This document shows positions 33,801 through 39,142 of a stretch of DNA of 62,153 nucleotides, piece by piece. The notes beneath the pieces are model-generated. The model was not told the origin of the DNA and did not search any database. It saw only the letters and a program-made list of their open reading frames with translations. The stretch spans positions 1 to 62,153 of the forward strand of contig RXOD01003806.1 in the NCBI GenBank assembly GCA_005223375.1, written 5' to 3'. Made by a program: the position numbers and the translations under genes. This DNA comes from Amoebophrya sp. AT5.2 (taxonomy: Eukaryota > Sar > Dinophyceae > Syndiniales > Amoebophryaceae). Within the stretch, counting starts at the first letter, position 1; each line of letters starts with the position of its first letter.

Positions 33801-36800
33801 GTTGGACAGCTTCGTCTGCCCCGCCAGCACCTTTGCTTCCTTCTCGGGCGACAGCCGTCCCATAACAGAGTGTAGACACACCTTCAAAGACGCACCGAAC
33901 CGCCACCACCTGTACGACAGCTTTCGCTGAAGACTCTCCTCGTCCTCGCCTTCGCATTCGTTTACCAGATGCCCGTCGAAGTCCGCGTCCGCTGGGTCCA
34001 TTTGCAGGGCCGCCTTCACGGCACGCATGCTGTTCTGGGTGGCGAATTCTTCGGCGAAGTCACGGTCGCCCTCCTTCAGCTCCGTCATCTTCTCGATGTC
34101 CTCTTCCGCGGCGTTGTTTCCCCGCAGCATTGGCTTGCCGACCACCTTTTCCAATTTCTGAAACATGCGGCCCGCTTTTCGTAGCCCCACCCCGGAGACG
34201 ACGTCGTACAGCAGCTTCGTGGAGCCTTTATACAGCTTCTGCGGCAACTGCAACGCCCCTTTCGCGATTTTTACCACCGCGTGGCCCGGTTGTTGGTCCC
34301 GGCGCTCCTCCTCGTCGTATGTGTACTTCTCCGTGCGAAAATAGTCGAAAATGTGAGGAATCTCAGCAAAGTCTGAAATTATGAAGTCCCGTGGAAGCGG
34401 CTGCGTCAGGCGCGTCAACGCTGCGGGCGTGACGGGCTCGGCGTCCGACGACTGGCCGCGCTCAGTGTGCCGTCCACCCTTTCCGCCCACCGAGTCGTCG
34501 ATGAAGGTTCCCAGTGCGTCGAGGAACTCCGCCGAGTTCGCGCCCGGCGCAAGATGCCGGAGCGAAAGGGGGAGGTTGTTCGCGTCGCCGAACGTTCCCA
34601 CGATGTTGACGAATTTCTTCTTTTTGTTTCGCAGATAGATGCGACTGTTGTCCCGCACAAGCTTGCTGAAGCGGGAATACTGCTGCAGGTACTTGTAGAA
34701 AACGAGTTTTGCGGTCTCCTCGATATCGAGAGCATCCACGGATGACGGAAACAACGCTTTTTCGTAAACTTCCGAGACGCCAGCTGGCCAGCCCCTCTTT
34801 TCTGACGACGTGGTTTCGTCGCCAAAAGTCCACACCGGCTCATCCACCTCGTCCGCCTTGTGACTGTACTGGCCCCTAGACGCCGACGCGTCAGAATCAC
34901 CAGAACGAGCTTCAGCCTTGTTCTGCCACTGTGCGTCAGCGTCGCCCCGTCCGAAGAGAATTAGTTCTGCCAATTTTTCGATTCCCTGAAACGGCGTCGC
35001 GATGCGGACCACGCGTCGCGCGCTCCCACGCTGTTGGTCGTGCTCACGCTCTAGCTTCAGCACGTTTGCGTGCACCTCGACAATCCTTGCCGCCAAGTTT
35101 TCCTGTTTTTTTTCTGCTTTCTCGGGGTGGATCGAAAAGACGTCGTCCCAGTGAACTTTCATGCGCTGGCACTGCGTCCACAGCTGCCGCTGCTCCTCGT
35201 TCGTAAAATCACCAAACGCCCCTTCGATAATGTTCTGTGCCCGCAGAGAATACAACGCGTCCGGATCGTCCATGGCCCGCAGCCTCGCGACCTGCGCGTC
35301 CGTAGCTTCCGACGTTTCGCCATGCATCTGTAACGAGCGTCCCTTAGCCCACTCCAGCGTCGGCGCAAAGCAATTTCGCTGAACCGTTTCCCGCATTTTT
35401 TCCCGGAAAAAATGCTCGCGCGCGAAGCGCAGCCGCCGCCACTTCGCCACACTCTTGCGCTCCGGCCCGAGCAGGTTCCAAAGCGCAGTCTCTTCCGTTT
35501 CGGTCCCGTCCGCCGCGAGCGGTTCCGGGTCCGTCGGGTAAATCTCGCTGCGTATCTTGTCGTGGGAGAATTCGGCGATCTTCGTGTAGCCCTCGGGCGT
35601 CAGAGGAACCAGCTCGGGGAGGCCGTCATTATTCCACACTACGCTGTAGTCGTGTGTCTCCCAAAAAGACACAACGTTTGCTACTAGTCGAATAGCCATG
35701 TCGAGGGCGGAGGCCGCCTCGCTCGAGGACTCCAATGAAGAACGGCCATTCCCCTCGGCACTCAGACGTTTATTGCGCAGTTCGTACAAATCTTTCGCCT
35801 GTTGTATGAACTTCCCCGAGAAATTGTTCTTGAACCAAGAGGTGGCTGTGGTTTCGTTTTCATCCACGGTCAAAGCCAGGTCTGCAGCCGTCTCCTCATG
35901 GCCTGCGTGCGGAACTGGTACGGAGGCATCCTTCGTCCGGTTCTTGTCCTCAGTCCCCCGCCCCGTGGTACTAATCTTCACTTCGTGCTTGTAGTTATTT
36001 TTAGCATCGTTTTTTCGCACCAGGTCCGCGAGCTTGTCTTGGAGTTCCTTCAGGAGTTTCAGTACCGGATCCATCTGCTGCTTCAGCGTGGGTTCCTCCT
36101 GCCGGCCCTGCCCAGAAGCGCCTCGCAGGTAGTTCCTTTCTTCTCCTGTTGCATCTTGTTCGACTTCGAGTTCGAGCTCATCTTTTGACTTTGAGCCTGT
36201 ACTTTTCGAAGTTTTGCCGGTTGTCTTAGCACCTTGTTCTTGCTGCTTGTCGTCGTTGCTCGAAAACACTATGCGGTGTATCTCGCCCGATTCATCTTCG
36301 ATTTCCTTCTGGAGTCGCCGCAGCTCTGACGGGAACACTGGTGGCGGCGCCCGCACGGCATACGGAAACATGGTTTCCGCTAGCAGACGGCAGTGCCGCT
36401 TGAGCGTGCGGTGGTTGAGGTAGTCGAGCACGAAGACCCCGCCAGCGACCAGAAAACTTTTTGCGACTGCCGTGCCGTTGTCCACTTTCAATTTCTCCTG
36501 CGCGCCCCCGTACTTCTCCAGCTTCCAGCGATCTGCAACCACAGCGTGCATGTACTGATGCCGCATGTGGTGGGGAAGCTCCACTGTTCCACACAAGTCT
36601 TTGGCGCACTTGCTCGACATAACCCAAGCTCTTTCCGGTTTCGCAGGAACAGTCACAGACATCCGTATCTTTGTTTTACGTTTTCCTTTCGGCACTGGTT
36701 TCGGATTCGGTTTCCCTCCCGCAACAACTTCTTGAGCACGAAGCGGACGAGAGCGAGTGGGTGGCGCCCGCGGTTTTGGTTGCTGGTCGCTGATAATCCA

Positions 36801-38261
36801 GTGCTCTGGGTCTCTACCCAGAAAGAGCTTCGCTTCGCTTATGGGCGAACCCCCAGCCACATCTGCTCTGCTCATCATCTTGCCGCCATCATTAGGGTTG
36901 CGCGTCCGGTGGTCTCCCCAGCGTGTCCATGAGCTAAACTCGGCTCCAGAGAATGTGGCTTCCAAGTCTTTCATCTCTACGTTGGCCGCATTTGGACTGC
37001 CCTCCATTGACTCCCGCAGCCGCCTTAGTTCGCCTACACAATCACCGCTCCGTTCCGTTTCAGCCATCGCATACAGGCCGGTGAGGCGCAGCGATGCGCC
37101 CGGTCTTGATCCGTCGTGCTCGTCGGAATCATACTTTGATTTTGGATTTTGCGCCTCGACGTCGTATCGGTCCAAATATTTTCGGTCCTCTACCAGCAGC
37201 ACGTGTGGGCGGCAGGATCGCTTGCGGTTCTCCTCGGGCGTCGCCCAGATCGGAGGGCCACCATCTAGAAACTGTGTGTAAAATTCAGAGTTCTCGATAA
37301 CGGCATCCACGCGACCCTTGCCGGCGGCGGCTCCCCAGGCGGCTCTCTGTTTCGCAGCGCTACTCAGTCCCAGCAATCCCATGCCCCCGCGCGCGTAAAG
37401 GCCGCCACTCCCAGGTGAGAAGAAGGTCGTTTCGCGAGGATCGTCATCTGCTTCCGCACCCGGAGCATGCGCGGCGGCTCCTGCTAGCAGCGGTTTTTTT
37501 CTCGCGGCGCCGGGCTTCATCTTTTCTTTCGGTTTTGCGCTCTGTTTCGGCTTCGTGCTCGTGGCTCGACGCGCGGCTGTTGAGACCAAAAGTTGTTTGA
37601 CGCCGCCCCGCCCAAGTAGGTTGCGGCGTAGTGTTTTGCGGTACGTTTGCCGCAGATACTGCACGACGCGTGTCTTCATTCGCAAAAGCTGAAGCCTGGA
37701 GTCGTCTACTTCCCCTTCTTGTGTCTGAACGCCATCGCTGTAGCTGCCCGCAGCAGGAGCGAGCTCGGCGTGTTCCAGATTCTCGTCCTCCGCCGGGTCG
37801 ACCAGGCCCCTCGGCACTTCTTCTTTCGAAATATAATCTTCGAGGCTGTTGTCGTTCATGTACAAGACAGCGCCCAAATCGCGCGTGTCGCGCGCAAGCT
37901 GTGCGTTGTGCTTGCGCTGGACCCGGGCCGTCTCTTGCAGCATGTTGTGCACAAGGAGCATGCACTTCTCGTACGGCTTTCCGCTTTGCATTAGGCGCGC
38001 GCGGTCCGCGACGTGGTCCAGCACCATATACTTCTGTGAAAAATTTTTCCACTCGTCAGCCTCTGTGCGACCGCGCCATGCATTTGCGAGATCATCGCGC
38101 CGCACATTTTTGTTTTTCTCGACCGCAGTCGCGGACTCGCTGCTGTACTCCCAGACGGCTGGATCAGTGCCTGTGATGATGAACGCGGTACGGATGTTGT
38201 TGAAGATGATGAAGATTGATAGAAGGATGGCGATGGTTACGTCTACGTATACTTCAGAAGT
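12882..38261 (-). CDS. Uninterrupted ~25-kb exon of an unknown giant protein
   Basis: The frame is 8,407 codons from the first GTG and is open for 52 more codons, back to 38261. Those extra codons encode VTIAILLSIFIIFNNIRTAF, a membrane-type segment, and then DPAVWEYSSES. No Met precedes the segment, so the exon must be spliced to something upstream. Suitable acceptors are GTAG before 38242 and GAAG before 38251 (both phase 1), or GTAG before 38261 (phase 0). No known domain is recognised. The sequence is charged, with many coiled-coil-like stretches (for example residues about 2050-2105). It has Pro/Gln linkers near residue 2715, a His/Gly tandem repeat near 4107, an Ala/Ser-Pro linker near 6600, and a recurring WN-x-LV motif near 4650-5050. 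Near the end WWDNYLKSSSRALPLKKW stands out. The 3' splice border is unclear; the stop at 12882 follows seven T. Confidence 0.85.
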   Translation of the reverse strand, partial: TSEVYVDVTIAILLSIFIIFNNIRTAFIITGTDPAVWEYSSESATAVEKNKNVRRDDLANAWRGRTEADEWKNFSQKYMVLDHVADRARLMQSGKPYEKCMLLVHNMLQETARVQRKHNAQLARDTRDLGAVLYMNDNSLEDYISKEEVPRGLVDPAEDENLEHAELAPAAGSYSDGVQTQEGEVDDSRLQLLRMKTRVVQYLRQTYRKTLRRNLLGRGGVKQLLVSTAARRATSTKPKQSAKPKEKMKPGAARKKPLLAGAAAHAPGAEADDDPRETTFFSPGSGGLYARGGMGLLGLSSAAKQRAAWGAAAGKGRVDAVIENSEFYTQFLDGGPPIWATPEENRKRSCRPHVLLVEDRKYLDRYDVEAQNPKSKYDSDEHDGSRPGASLRLTGLYAMAETERSGDCVGELRRLRESMEGSPNAANVEMKDLEATFSGAEFSSWTRWGDHRTRNPNDGGKMMSRADVAGGSPISEAKLFLGRDPEHWIISDQQPKPRAPPTRSRPLRAQEVVAGGKPNPKPVPKGKRKTKIRMSVTVPAKPERAWVMSSKCAKDLCGTVELPHHMRHQYMHAVVADRWKLEKYGGAQEKLKVDNGTAVAKSFLVAGGVFVLDYLNHRTLKRHCRLLAETMFPYAVRAPPPVFPSELRRLQKEIEDESGEIHRIVFSSNDDKQQEQGAKTTGKTSKSTGSKSKDELELEVEQDATGEERNYLRGASGQGRQEEPTLKQQMDPVLKLLKELQDKLADLVRKNDAKNNYKHEVKISTTGRGTEDKNRTKDASVPVPHAGHEETAADLALTVDENETTATSWFKNNFSGKFIQQAKDLYELRNKRLSAEGNGRSSLESSSEAASALDMAIRLVANVVSFWETHDYSVVWNNDGLPELVPLTPEGYTKIAEFSHDKIRSEIYPTDPEPLAADGTETEETALWNLLGPERKSVAKWRRLRFAREHFFREKMRETVQRNCFAPTLEWAKGRSLQMHGETSEATDAQVARLRAMDDPDALYSLRAQNIIEGAFGDFTNEEQRQLWTQCQRMKVHWDDVFSIHPEKAEKKQENLAARIVEVHANVLKLEREHDQQRGSARRVVRIATPFQGIEKLAELILFGRGDADAQWQNKAEARSGDSDASASRGQYSHKADEVDEPVWTFGDETTSSEKRGWPAGVSEVYEKALFPSSVDALDIEETAKLVFYKYLQQYSRFSKLVRDNSRIYLRNKKKKFVNIVGTFGDANNLPLSLRHLAPGANSAEFLDALGTFIDDSVGGKGGRHTERGQSSDAEPVTPAALTRLTQPLPRDFIISDFAEIPHIFDYFRTEKYTYDEEERRDQQPGHAVVKIAKGALQLPQKLYKGSTKLLYDVVSGVGLRKAGRMFQKLEKVVGKPMLRGNNAAEEDIEKMTELKEGDRDFAEEFATQNSMRAVKAALQMDPADADFDGHLVNECEGEDEESLQRKLSYRWWRFGASLKVCLHSVMGRLSPEKEAKVLAGQTKLSNSYQPGKYASRGDNTDDYFRIGDRMARARADEINSLVSEMEDVDKSFYLELHAGLLFRNDATKEIESLKNHGRKKSDAKLADSKERAEAEAKAARGWGRNKHRKVKVTNRTLILTVEELFAHIDLTRDKLPEHARLWEPGTDPTKMDKSEYAVRRRLPEVSQDAVCRTFHRNVRGVLQGDSFLAEVSLKHHATEMNSSDPKGNDASEAIEWAEKLLDYQRTDAEARLSYFGNKMKGTNGLRDLLPAGNSFAQSSAALDTKQRIVEIARKYRFVRLVRDSTKAKEFDKIAARDQRRWFFLEGSAEGIKTPRIVHVREFETGRFGAPGKRSLQRFVTRFFFLPTQGSGSSADEDNSMSLTEDDWRFAFPDWLRRNVRDKADILKQLKNDAGSPLGEFTLKFRQLWNEDKSEIKRMPLLRVIDGLEDGFVHVADLLLIVTHKFVKKYTQSYRDDLKRHQEALNVAAGRYRAYETGGVGNGDVPTYTPGSSEVAGFLDDAFEEVYQDLRALADNVVGGRILDPLWAQRIEYAVRQQVKAGFLDHTPVRILLAFKHYRGKSDLGAGTPGGEAKNPRRDVALDEPEEESAVLADAHTYGFYDFVEFPNRDMEYNPENLEESALARAEEVLRSLARVELVEEELREFQGAIEESLATAEEELQQNTELLNEEEDAFYGFMWRSHALAPYGFFERRYETADLVARFLQSAGLGLNLSDAAGDVEKQVEVLPSGRYPQTTTIDVAVETYQGEDITGGTGVIDVAPRSGSVFDVPPQSLTVKASLGFRQMTSVEQVLGLLISELWRTDNSSGDRAMREAKAHLAQERNAAWNLSGKKPRKVTTQGQAPFLDPDEPGGGAGGANPNLHMYDADASVSDDLGEQVVKLETALLDPGVVDPHAHGWVWPYATTATVTDDFVLANIDRIKSGHCLGLHSSTENLDGSTLPEQYRLQEERERRFLDLVNDAKNSLKIIVDCVNRHFEGDAIEKWIDSVELIRMGILYEHAGSSSTASGSPPRSADASTFSITADPPTELISDFTVESSDTQGQDAGRPPTSTKADAADDQKAGAAGSTRSDNILKRENAKPQRLKLRMVQSLSGLRYYLLMDQLKHSPFLRKETLKAKYRSHILNSHQVDELARVEKSLINFKTELNRSFEGWLAYLNLWDSNMLGPSSTVLNRLGLGIGRSSATPRSPAEAKAEERNVKRALAGSSKQFRLLNPFPVKEMPKQLELQDVYLTLDRLEKELSRALESAQTLYPQVSDAVPAQSPAPSSGAPPPPAAQENRQNQQQQPQPQQNDGIARGGRGGGIASTHGDGSGMNHQAQNGGSGQPPEHRVTLPESLAKQLLAGKTRLCKPIPIQESVPQAVARQNIVDLDTTNGNLAISTVNAERVVAPPDRSEALFTKDRARFIQNHERFLIEQPVPEAFVVKRPSPGVRHTSATTTTRNVVLQAFETEEETATVDKFYALLPHHVELCAEWAQVHVRLAKVVHRHPHLVQQVEVEQAHASGRSGSSSQQGKAEAGTQKKMETSDKLSLSFFYISRSHDVVALRLAMRRALGGLQHLLEVFEDTVALKSDSSVLLGVPLLSAAGGTGTATGTNANRRTSSEALQSRVEQYDKHTSLDEFRGKYANLSLLALDVLAKRPQLLSNLLLHKLRLMGQERLEKQRDSRKMLIALGSEDRKKHSSFGMVGRTPEKWTEARRKLGDVVFEEVDIGVPYRAFAEQAGGAVAADRGGGLGRDRREGAEPARGGRSLDFETINAMKRGDSAPAAARGAAVDAQEDGSKVYLQVSTAGLVGLPPPEWWMEKTSSDIAASGGVGSQQVEQEDDEDEKEDGGATESEESQTFSLGGEGYKNPALTVTALPSILLSSVQVMRAMLFVKELLFRREPERGDAGGPRAAAGAANKRTNYPVMRELAFLLRQGRGRSLGEQADWELRDEDDPARHLQVDRDRLRTALRALHANSLLVPDELQQQATSSGGAASAKISAAKMEQLAQAELWEAAAATEHGRSVMMSAYLAAHSGTTSSLATLRVGTPALVSAMRWTTEMDEPAIKMEQHQPPAPPPVRPRPGRAPVPTVADLLTVWAAKASQASGIMKKSGSKIVLERLDVDLLPALENPQESICAELLATADNRAQNNSFIVVQAVGAASEQEQQQDQERLSPLDAGFYLRKHHDEAEEDEERDKRARPVLRGLDLVEERRQGSRGDDIDIESHMTPVRLRCELKKLSHQTFADPNSFYARMLFWFQRLLGHWDATDFKFNPLREREEQAAETTSLDEEGEGEETTKAEKVVPDAFVRSLQNIFMDFQWRHAVMAGAFLKEMSSRPPVPKSEIEDEIASAGLNFNALEKLLDSQHPLLLHEAVRQEEPTKMKSRRKNWVDSEKKRIQEHVTRLLKMDSSGRMNGSATRQNVSSCVAGEAEPGSRERPLTQIAESLRNERDNFTQQLAEYSSLFFQVERSRTTALDAIRGVEKLRHFASETRDGVAAKKFRFDSCELLRSLYVATFRTPEQAHGEQAHHCPSTGHLLASSEFLDAPIFRKISLDPMVKRGLQMLDARCPSKVVIDSLMPMELARGRKIMRTQIKQKLGELLFSSEFQKYARRKAERKYVQYNHARPPHRSPGNNYNGYDYINGKLRDHSVREDEDDPDEDDLHFLDHLHAGRGDIPSSSLHVAQGHASEGGHASDGHASEGGHAPARDEQPVVDGEGGPDVDPEQMQREGEQELQTTFSAVAPVPPRPGEGHDEDEDEDGRGADTGANSKDSDTDTGTPEQTETQTTASASRKSSGTRNVGPAAKQQELRVGTVRDEVLRRVGGLSEKMKAHVVALADPTKLSQMELQLEQLDLTTKDQAHLLDLLQTYERKIFDPRCVGHHVTDARGDHRRRRLQALVASGKDNLNLKQIHLQRKVESARLWSMGEGMDVKADETIKEARQLVDAVESLRRQFAEESKSHEQPPLDLFFGKLKAQLENAWNLLERVYSEAQRAGGEKAAAGTAEIVPGSISAAEKEKDAAEGGGNQSHTDRQTQDGGREVEANARKLLRDRAVSATVKRVVEALLEMWTEEFSYVRAGVDSDVSAAAAALQRAHAEVVVGNLNRLVKAAYDVRVLHWEEHADADAHLSHFQNREVVGFLNALGGKAAPPCRAAGRREECDLMYLPVQLSLARVLRNLRQHILAAPANPTNKEQVGGGFHPFDFRSLLRDAGELEFPEYDPIYEFIDKIETEWNALVQTKNQQLRAPEASAKGTTRARGKKIIFIRRKIWSAKARGRGPREKMDEDVAEFQRRISIPRKEKVRTDTNQKLMKENNRSGSSDGRRRRRQTAPRAEDFSDPPTTKNYDYLPFLHAERLLDAVGGTPLKPEQARAILGYRTKILRMKNRKGLKTLQVDDQKKKTGRNSTQRQPRRTTKNLNNTVKEKSKTRKKLKKSEARDDLPDPEPGPRLESHPSTLSGGPDPSVAFADLRNILEQWNALVARAQRKEGKQDEELASELTAFREAIGRHEYPDGSPTTAFILAEEAVQFGVQRMRKNAHARALLKMKAHILKVHEGEEREHVEQDPNRRSYISRMRNGNSAQETGSGRGNEVAYTIDFGFGAEDRAASAAGELALLIEDDGTDTFAYASTLRKDWNELVTTRTTTKTAEGAEVEDLHAIEDRKKKIADFVRDEINENEDSKRIFAAAQELLAFAERNTAGKALFAGTRFLQQQLTELRASAAAPDSSVTKEDERASRQHHRPFRYYAQSPMLETRSSEFDWKTQVLLNIAERMLQWSEASSCAVAGLGSGSETSAQSLPEWLSLGRTQRPQPAAQKMLDFLKMHWENEHAHTGTAQEKAASKPTSDFETPDNLRDGLRILKREVNAFLRALDDEELSSGNLQNDRDEMSRDGRGPFVAFREMPKGFTPASCLRTLKAWLKRISKQAEEEEETLRATSSPAPSADTAYATFVSTARANVYADLIDRALPENETKRFHERWQDITLYSDIGAKMGSQYLHDWEAEGHPELLAELEGDKKAFEELIKKRKRAMEKRSPTHKRNPNYEGSPESKTDGKHDFWLVAAAASSRERVLRRSPLEFVPYNSETGKGSSEQGHRLRGHRAWAALEHEKVTSATRLLRLPSAAAAAEKVADEENGEARVNGDQDFYERNRRIRGEVSTSSSSPSDDEGDILIKANYTDTEQYSTLVFVPGASEPVQQPEDGSPELAELVRRGLPILDFDATSFLDAVALGRGPGDTDTGSPAGIPLRNGKADPERQEERYDEDRDADGDHKPPKGFLLGHDLELPLTRVEFAVIDASLWTVAQRDEVMKFEREQDMARDGDTSSGRAVDENLVDGSGKVDLRALSTLDAKWNEVHSIDAHCIFKGEFGEPSFKQIDAAAGGLEKETLSGERPALALLLSPDPEGRQTLFADPFRSLESRREVLVTHAAEKEVWRLMREMEEALNPNTSMKSLQDLYAFLYPVAQEAQRVLSLHDRDYVVVEADEKREWQRKKLEAGIHWPEIRAEEIRSSGPPNANARLTQRNRSHLDQRMAHKLNHYRREELSFKAQEAESLAYLFSLIENFLSRGSNKIATAERESLFKILRLQVDSAFRALKKDSLDFFLDTRNSLKDVSVDRARKAAGATDKAKGAVALLEAKIQAEGKLGILREELEAWGDVLQQGIRDAQDQLKGILLAKLTERRVGQVKAAYEEMAKRLLPNLRSVSVRRSFWPHLYIADNPYNHLLKEVSEARAPGTSTTAALPSWSNNQLRSADRDTSAGGSTHQQLGFSDYGVCFPHDACPMALFPDKAATADAQKTVDHRMRAGHVTEQSGDQLVGLVLRVSGQQLAQMTTEQPALMGALRRYLEEAESRASPHEHDPKKQKEKESHDSVVNFRGYSEADIPEGGLMGVKKVMGTRSVLPAFILTESAERWRAERALSDVFTHHKQEHREIPTQALEKVKLLSAEVASTTKKFWEDAGPADVSSPPASVKELWREVFGKFDENSAFAPPDKKEKELDRFATVTLALRGNLLVRLWQSFPGCQNHFSEDEDDNREVAKHAAAGAGGRRRRRRVTTDCPVEVHLLHLVEESLNTRETPVRLRRSVRDAIFVQPTRVASTNVFAQVQKACVKLGFRRVPVPGAATTRAEIKEPDVENDTYMDPSRSGPGPAPTSGAAATATGAAAAAEVPGASSSPSPSPSPVPAAVAGRKGIAAAAATPTSPSNPGGIGKPAKPNQPESENRLPLFDANMEDEERRNDPRMKLPRLQDVAFVTDGNCAGPRTLWRAGRWRQQAQREEAYQKEKKRVTELLAEHQREQAARGGAGVEAGAAAADEPLKGESPTKDTNHPKDETINRLTKPKSLYKSLTYKGAELVMEAAQKDEDGDEFDSDGNYKVTGAGRLKPLPELVRLLAAAVDRERTDVYVHSGIVEIKLDALAKNAFAKKENRVILAEILDEFLLGDRDRAWGQGFDPLHQQKNSDAEEKILRDHTSTASAEPKNKIGDDGEVHDPKANATTKKAPNPAPEDAQHEAGAEAVLTSPIQVQQVPRSGSVTDPSRPCFLENLFRKRAIDSLEARRVISHAEVLAPSSNVLRAGRPPGTIKGNLRGAEVIVSLDHAQHTYRRQDRLWAESSAHRDAVNARRKTLGENASRLFCKPRLHWENIDLGADDRRAPKRYRSPEDPEVVREFDRLPRGGEGAVLPDGVLPPAVPVPAAPACLSPCSTTLETNITRGKTEAKANRGKTGNAKAPSKAKGKAKDRAAVAAGKAVASQPSRRTSGGGPPANTKPDHAAAALHQRCASDGQRQSNSSCATRAASSGARESATGPPARSFVDPPGPTSSSSRARGVVTESFLKKAAAPPISVEQTRSDLVPHYDKNYFMIKWNLRELPPPGAPAVSADATRRAQAYWVDLVELKNIQIPVPTDWQVAAKHWLTERHSAKGGDAMRMFRNDSSGRLAEKGSLIMRDAAHRTFFQYRPTEHALWDRGAFLHGRTRGRRKPKVVALVVARHEEAGAPERVKHDAVSVCVVERCAWEQYNLGAQNAAWKPTHYNPDQNKMPAHKVDQRGGVAPVYHNDHGQGITREPDFAFFHDTMLDAPYAHRLNPTMLREVCACRLPDREGTTNFETHDLAAAEQNFYVWYLIGNDKKRSAVQGQGQSDEQDTKQESTHRSMWSLVPARILHVKISNELLDNDKQLPKLGELGLNVELELLNTGQKVVITDAEALQKRVHPLVDGTELVDVVRKVEATFGGAAEPQPPSHAQATSKASAAPERTTNNIISGAAMSGSTPSRPPPTADTRSSTGEQVVEQHGAAKDHDAHQQTDRCQSKTQCLCGTSRSVPGSSPAKLVQWNLLVGAQGGSTLQRDGKELPKDLPMSEADARDRHWFHQKKVFQLAALRSCPKISNERWICGVVRFPGVEELRKKVYTDPLQKEKSDDAIREEWRKKMDRDWCRNASDDHDTHRGWKAFPLGRWTTVSVKIEEMYGNVLDRSLRYITTHESVLQDARLVVQRSIAKGHGYDDFLGVHSLRENQGADAILSSASSSAGGRALMAVGHGKNKKRRGRSLAEGTRAPTQTSFFGKSFDQWKLTFVNSPGAGDTLAELELVLPVATLEASNTHTEFPFPPEVLAYLTHWNTFGSASDMLLLRNHERRDVSRYYPEDAARGRAARFRHFVYSDTLRKGATENKEQPASRAKLADACHYKGADQGAADENDEHEQGRTGTSASVENLNQCIYRSRIASGFWGRDRMADVRGSHHKFVVQRVGEDARTSRLAYGWDPKEAGFGQDELGLGMLGGDPIGSVLRPWARDHGSRRGQSVGMRTRFVAEHDADSFFLHDDKKGASGTASAPLRAVVSRRYGLTTKEDVVGDFGGKNDLLAACSPREWRATCPGAKPGYTSVLHWWDNYLKSSSRALPLKKWQDSDRQELAKREHQHLLAERFYIDNGFAMVLQSADGKMLRQLGEALEKSEKQETVPTAFTTMVRRWRSFKRPFSIPYDDTTTRTPNENDISPTILFF
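22950..24167 (-). repeat. Recurring W-N-[AE]-L-V motif in the giant exon
   Basis: Three copies are clear on the minus strand: TEWNALVQ (from 24167), EQWNALVA (from 23438) and KDWNELVT (from 22964). They are 243 and 158 codons apart. Looser relatives are AWNLLERV near 24.92 kb and KWNEVHS near 20.81 kb. Each motif is followed by a predicted helix rich in E, R, K and A. This suggests diverged helical repeats, but I cannot align the intervals by eye. Confidence 0.45.
25753..25811 (-). repeat. Tandem repeat encoding His-Ala-Ser-Glu-Gly-Gly
   Basis: Two 26-base copies (25811-25786 and 25778-25753) differ at one base and are 33 bases apart. They encode GHASEGGHASDGHASEGGHA. This is recent local duplication inside the giant exon. 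Confidence 0.85.
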
Positions 38262-38606
38262 CTACGTATTACTTCTTCGGAAAGATGAAGAATGAAGGGG
38301 TAAATAGAAGTAGCAGATGAACTGGAGACGTTGACCGTTCGACTGCTTGGCTTAGCACGGGAACCACGTGCAAGGAAGCATGTAAGATAGTGATAGTTTC
38401 AGTCAGTTGTAACGATTGACGAATTCCATATCTTCTATTAATTAAGGACGTCCAGCTCCAGGCGCACCTGCTTCTAGTACAGCAGAAACGCGGGATGCTG
38501 CTCCTCCTACTGCAGCCGCGCTGGCTATGCGGTCCTGTCGATGTCACAAGAACGAAGTGGTCACTTACTTTCTTACCTTAGCTTTTCAATTTAGAAAATA
38601 AATTAC

Positions 38607-38681
38607 ATGAAATTCGCGCATCGCTTTTGTCTTCCTTGTTTCTTTCGTTCGTCCCTGTATAGCGAACTACATCTGAGACTG
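38607..38681 (-). CDS. Candidate 75-base exon
   Basis: CTGATTTTTTCTTCC and then GGGCTCAG give a branch-like motif, a pyrimidine tract and an AG ahead of 38681. TCAT|GTAATT gives a donor after 38607. Between them the minus strand reads VSDVVRYTGTNERNKEDKSD, followed by ARIS. The exon is phase 1 at both ends. That matches the phase-1 donor of the 1159-codon frame and a phase-1 acceptor of the giant exon, so the reading frame runs straight through into the membrane segment. It is too short to be recognised as a protein family. Confidence 0.45.
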
Positions 38682-39023
38682 CTGAGCCCGAAACCGGACG
38701 GGAAGAAAAAATCAGCTGCGAGGTACAAATTCGATGTACTACACACGCATTTTTTCAATGCTGTCTACTCAGGTAAGGTGTACCTAGGCGGTTCGCGGCA
38801 ACAGCAACTAAGAAAGCAGAAGCACCACAACTAAGTAACCTACTACAACTAAGAAAGTACAACACACACCTGACCTGACCAGGCAGCACGAAGAACAGGA
38901 TTCACGTACTAGCCCGTCGTAGCAACAAACAAACGAAACTGAAACAAGCTATATAGTTCTAAATAAATTTAGAGTGAGCTAGCGTATCCATCTGAGTCTG
39001 TCCTATAGCCATGTCCGGGGCCG

Positions 39024-39059
39024 CCAAGTGGTCCGGGCGCGTCCAAGTGGTCCGGGCGC
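39024..39059. repeat. Two perfect 17-bp direct repeats
   Basis: CCAAGTGGTCCGGGCGC occurs at 39024-39040 and again at 39043-39059. A TCCGGGG run precedes the pair and TCCGG follows it. A shorter relative, GTGGTCCGG, occurs near 46.96 kb, also in a gap. The role is unknown. Confidence 0.9.
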
Positions 39060-39142
39060 TCCGGATCGCGACCTGACGACCCCTTTCCCTAGGGCCGAAG
39101 CATCCTATAAAATTAAAATAAGTCTGAAGGTTATACGTTAAT

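Noticed and set aside
12882..38105. Giant modular enzyme (polyketide or nonribosomal peptide synthase)
   Set aside because: None of the usual catalytic motifs, carrier-domain serine motifs or repeated modules of these enzymes is visible.
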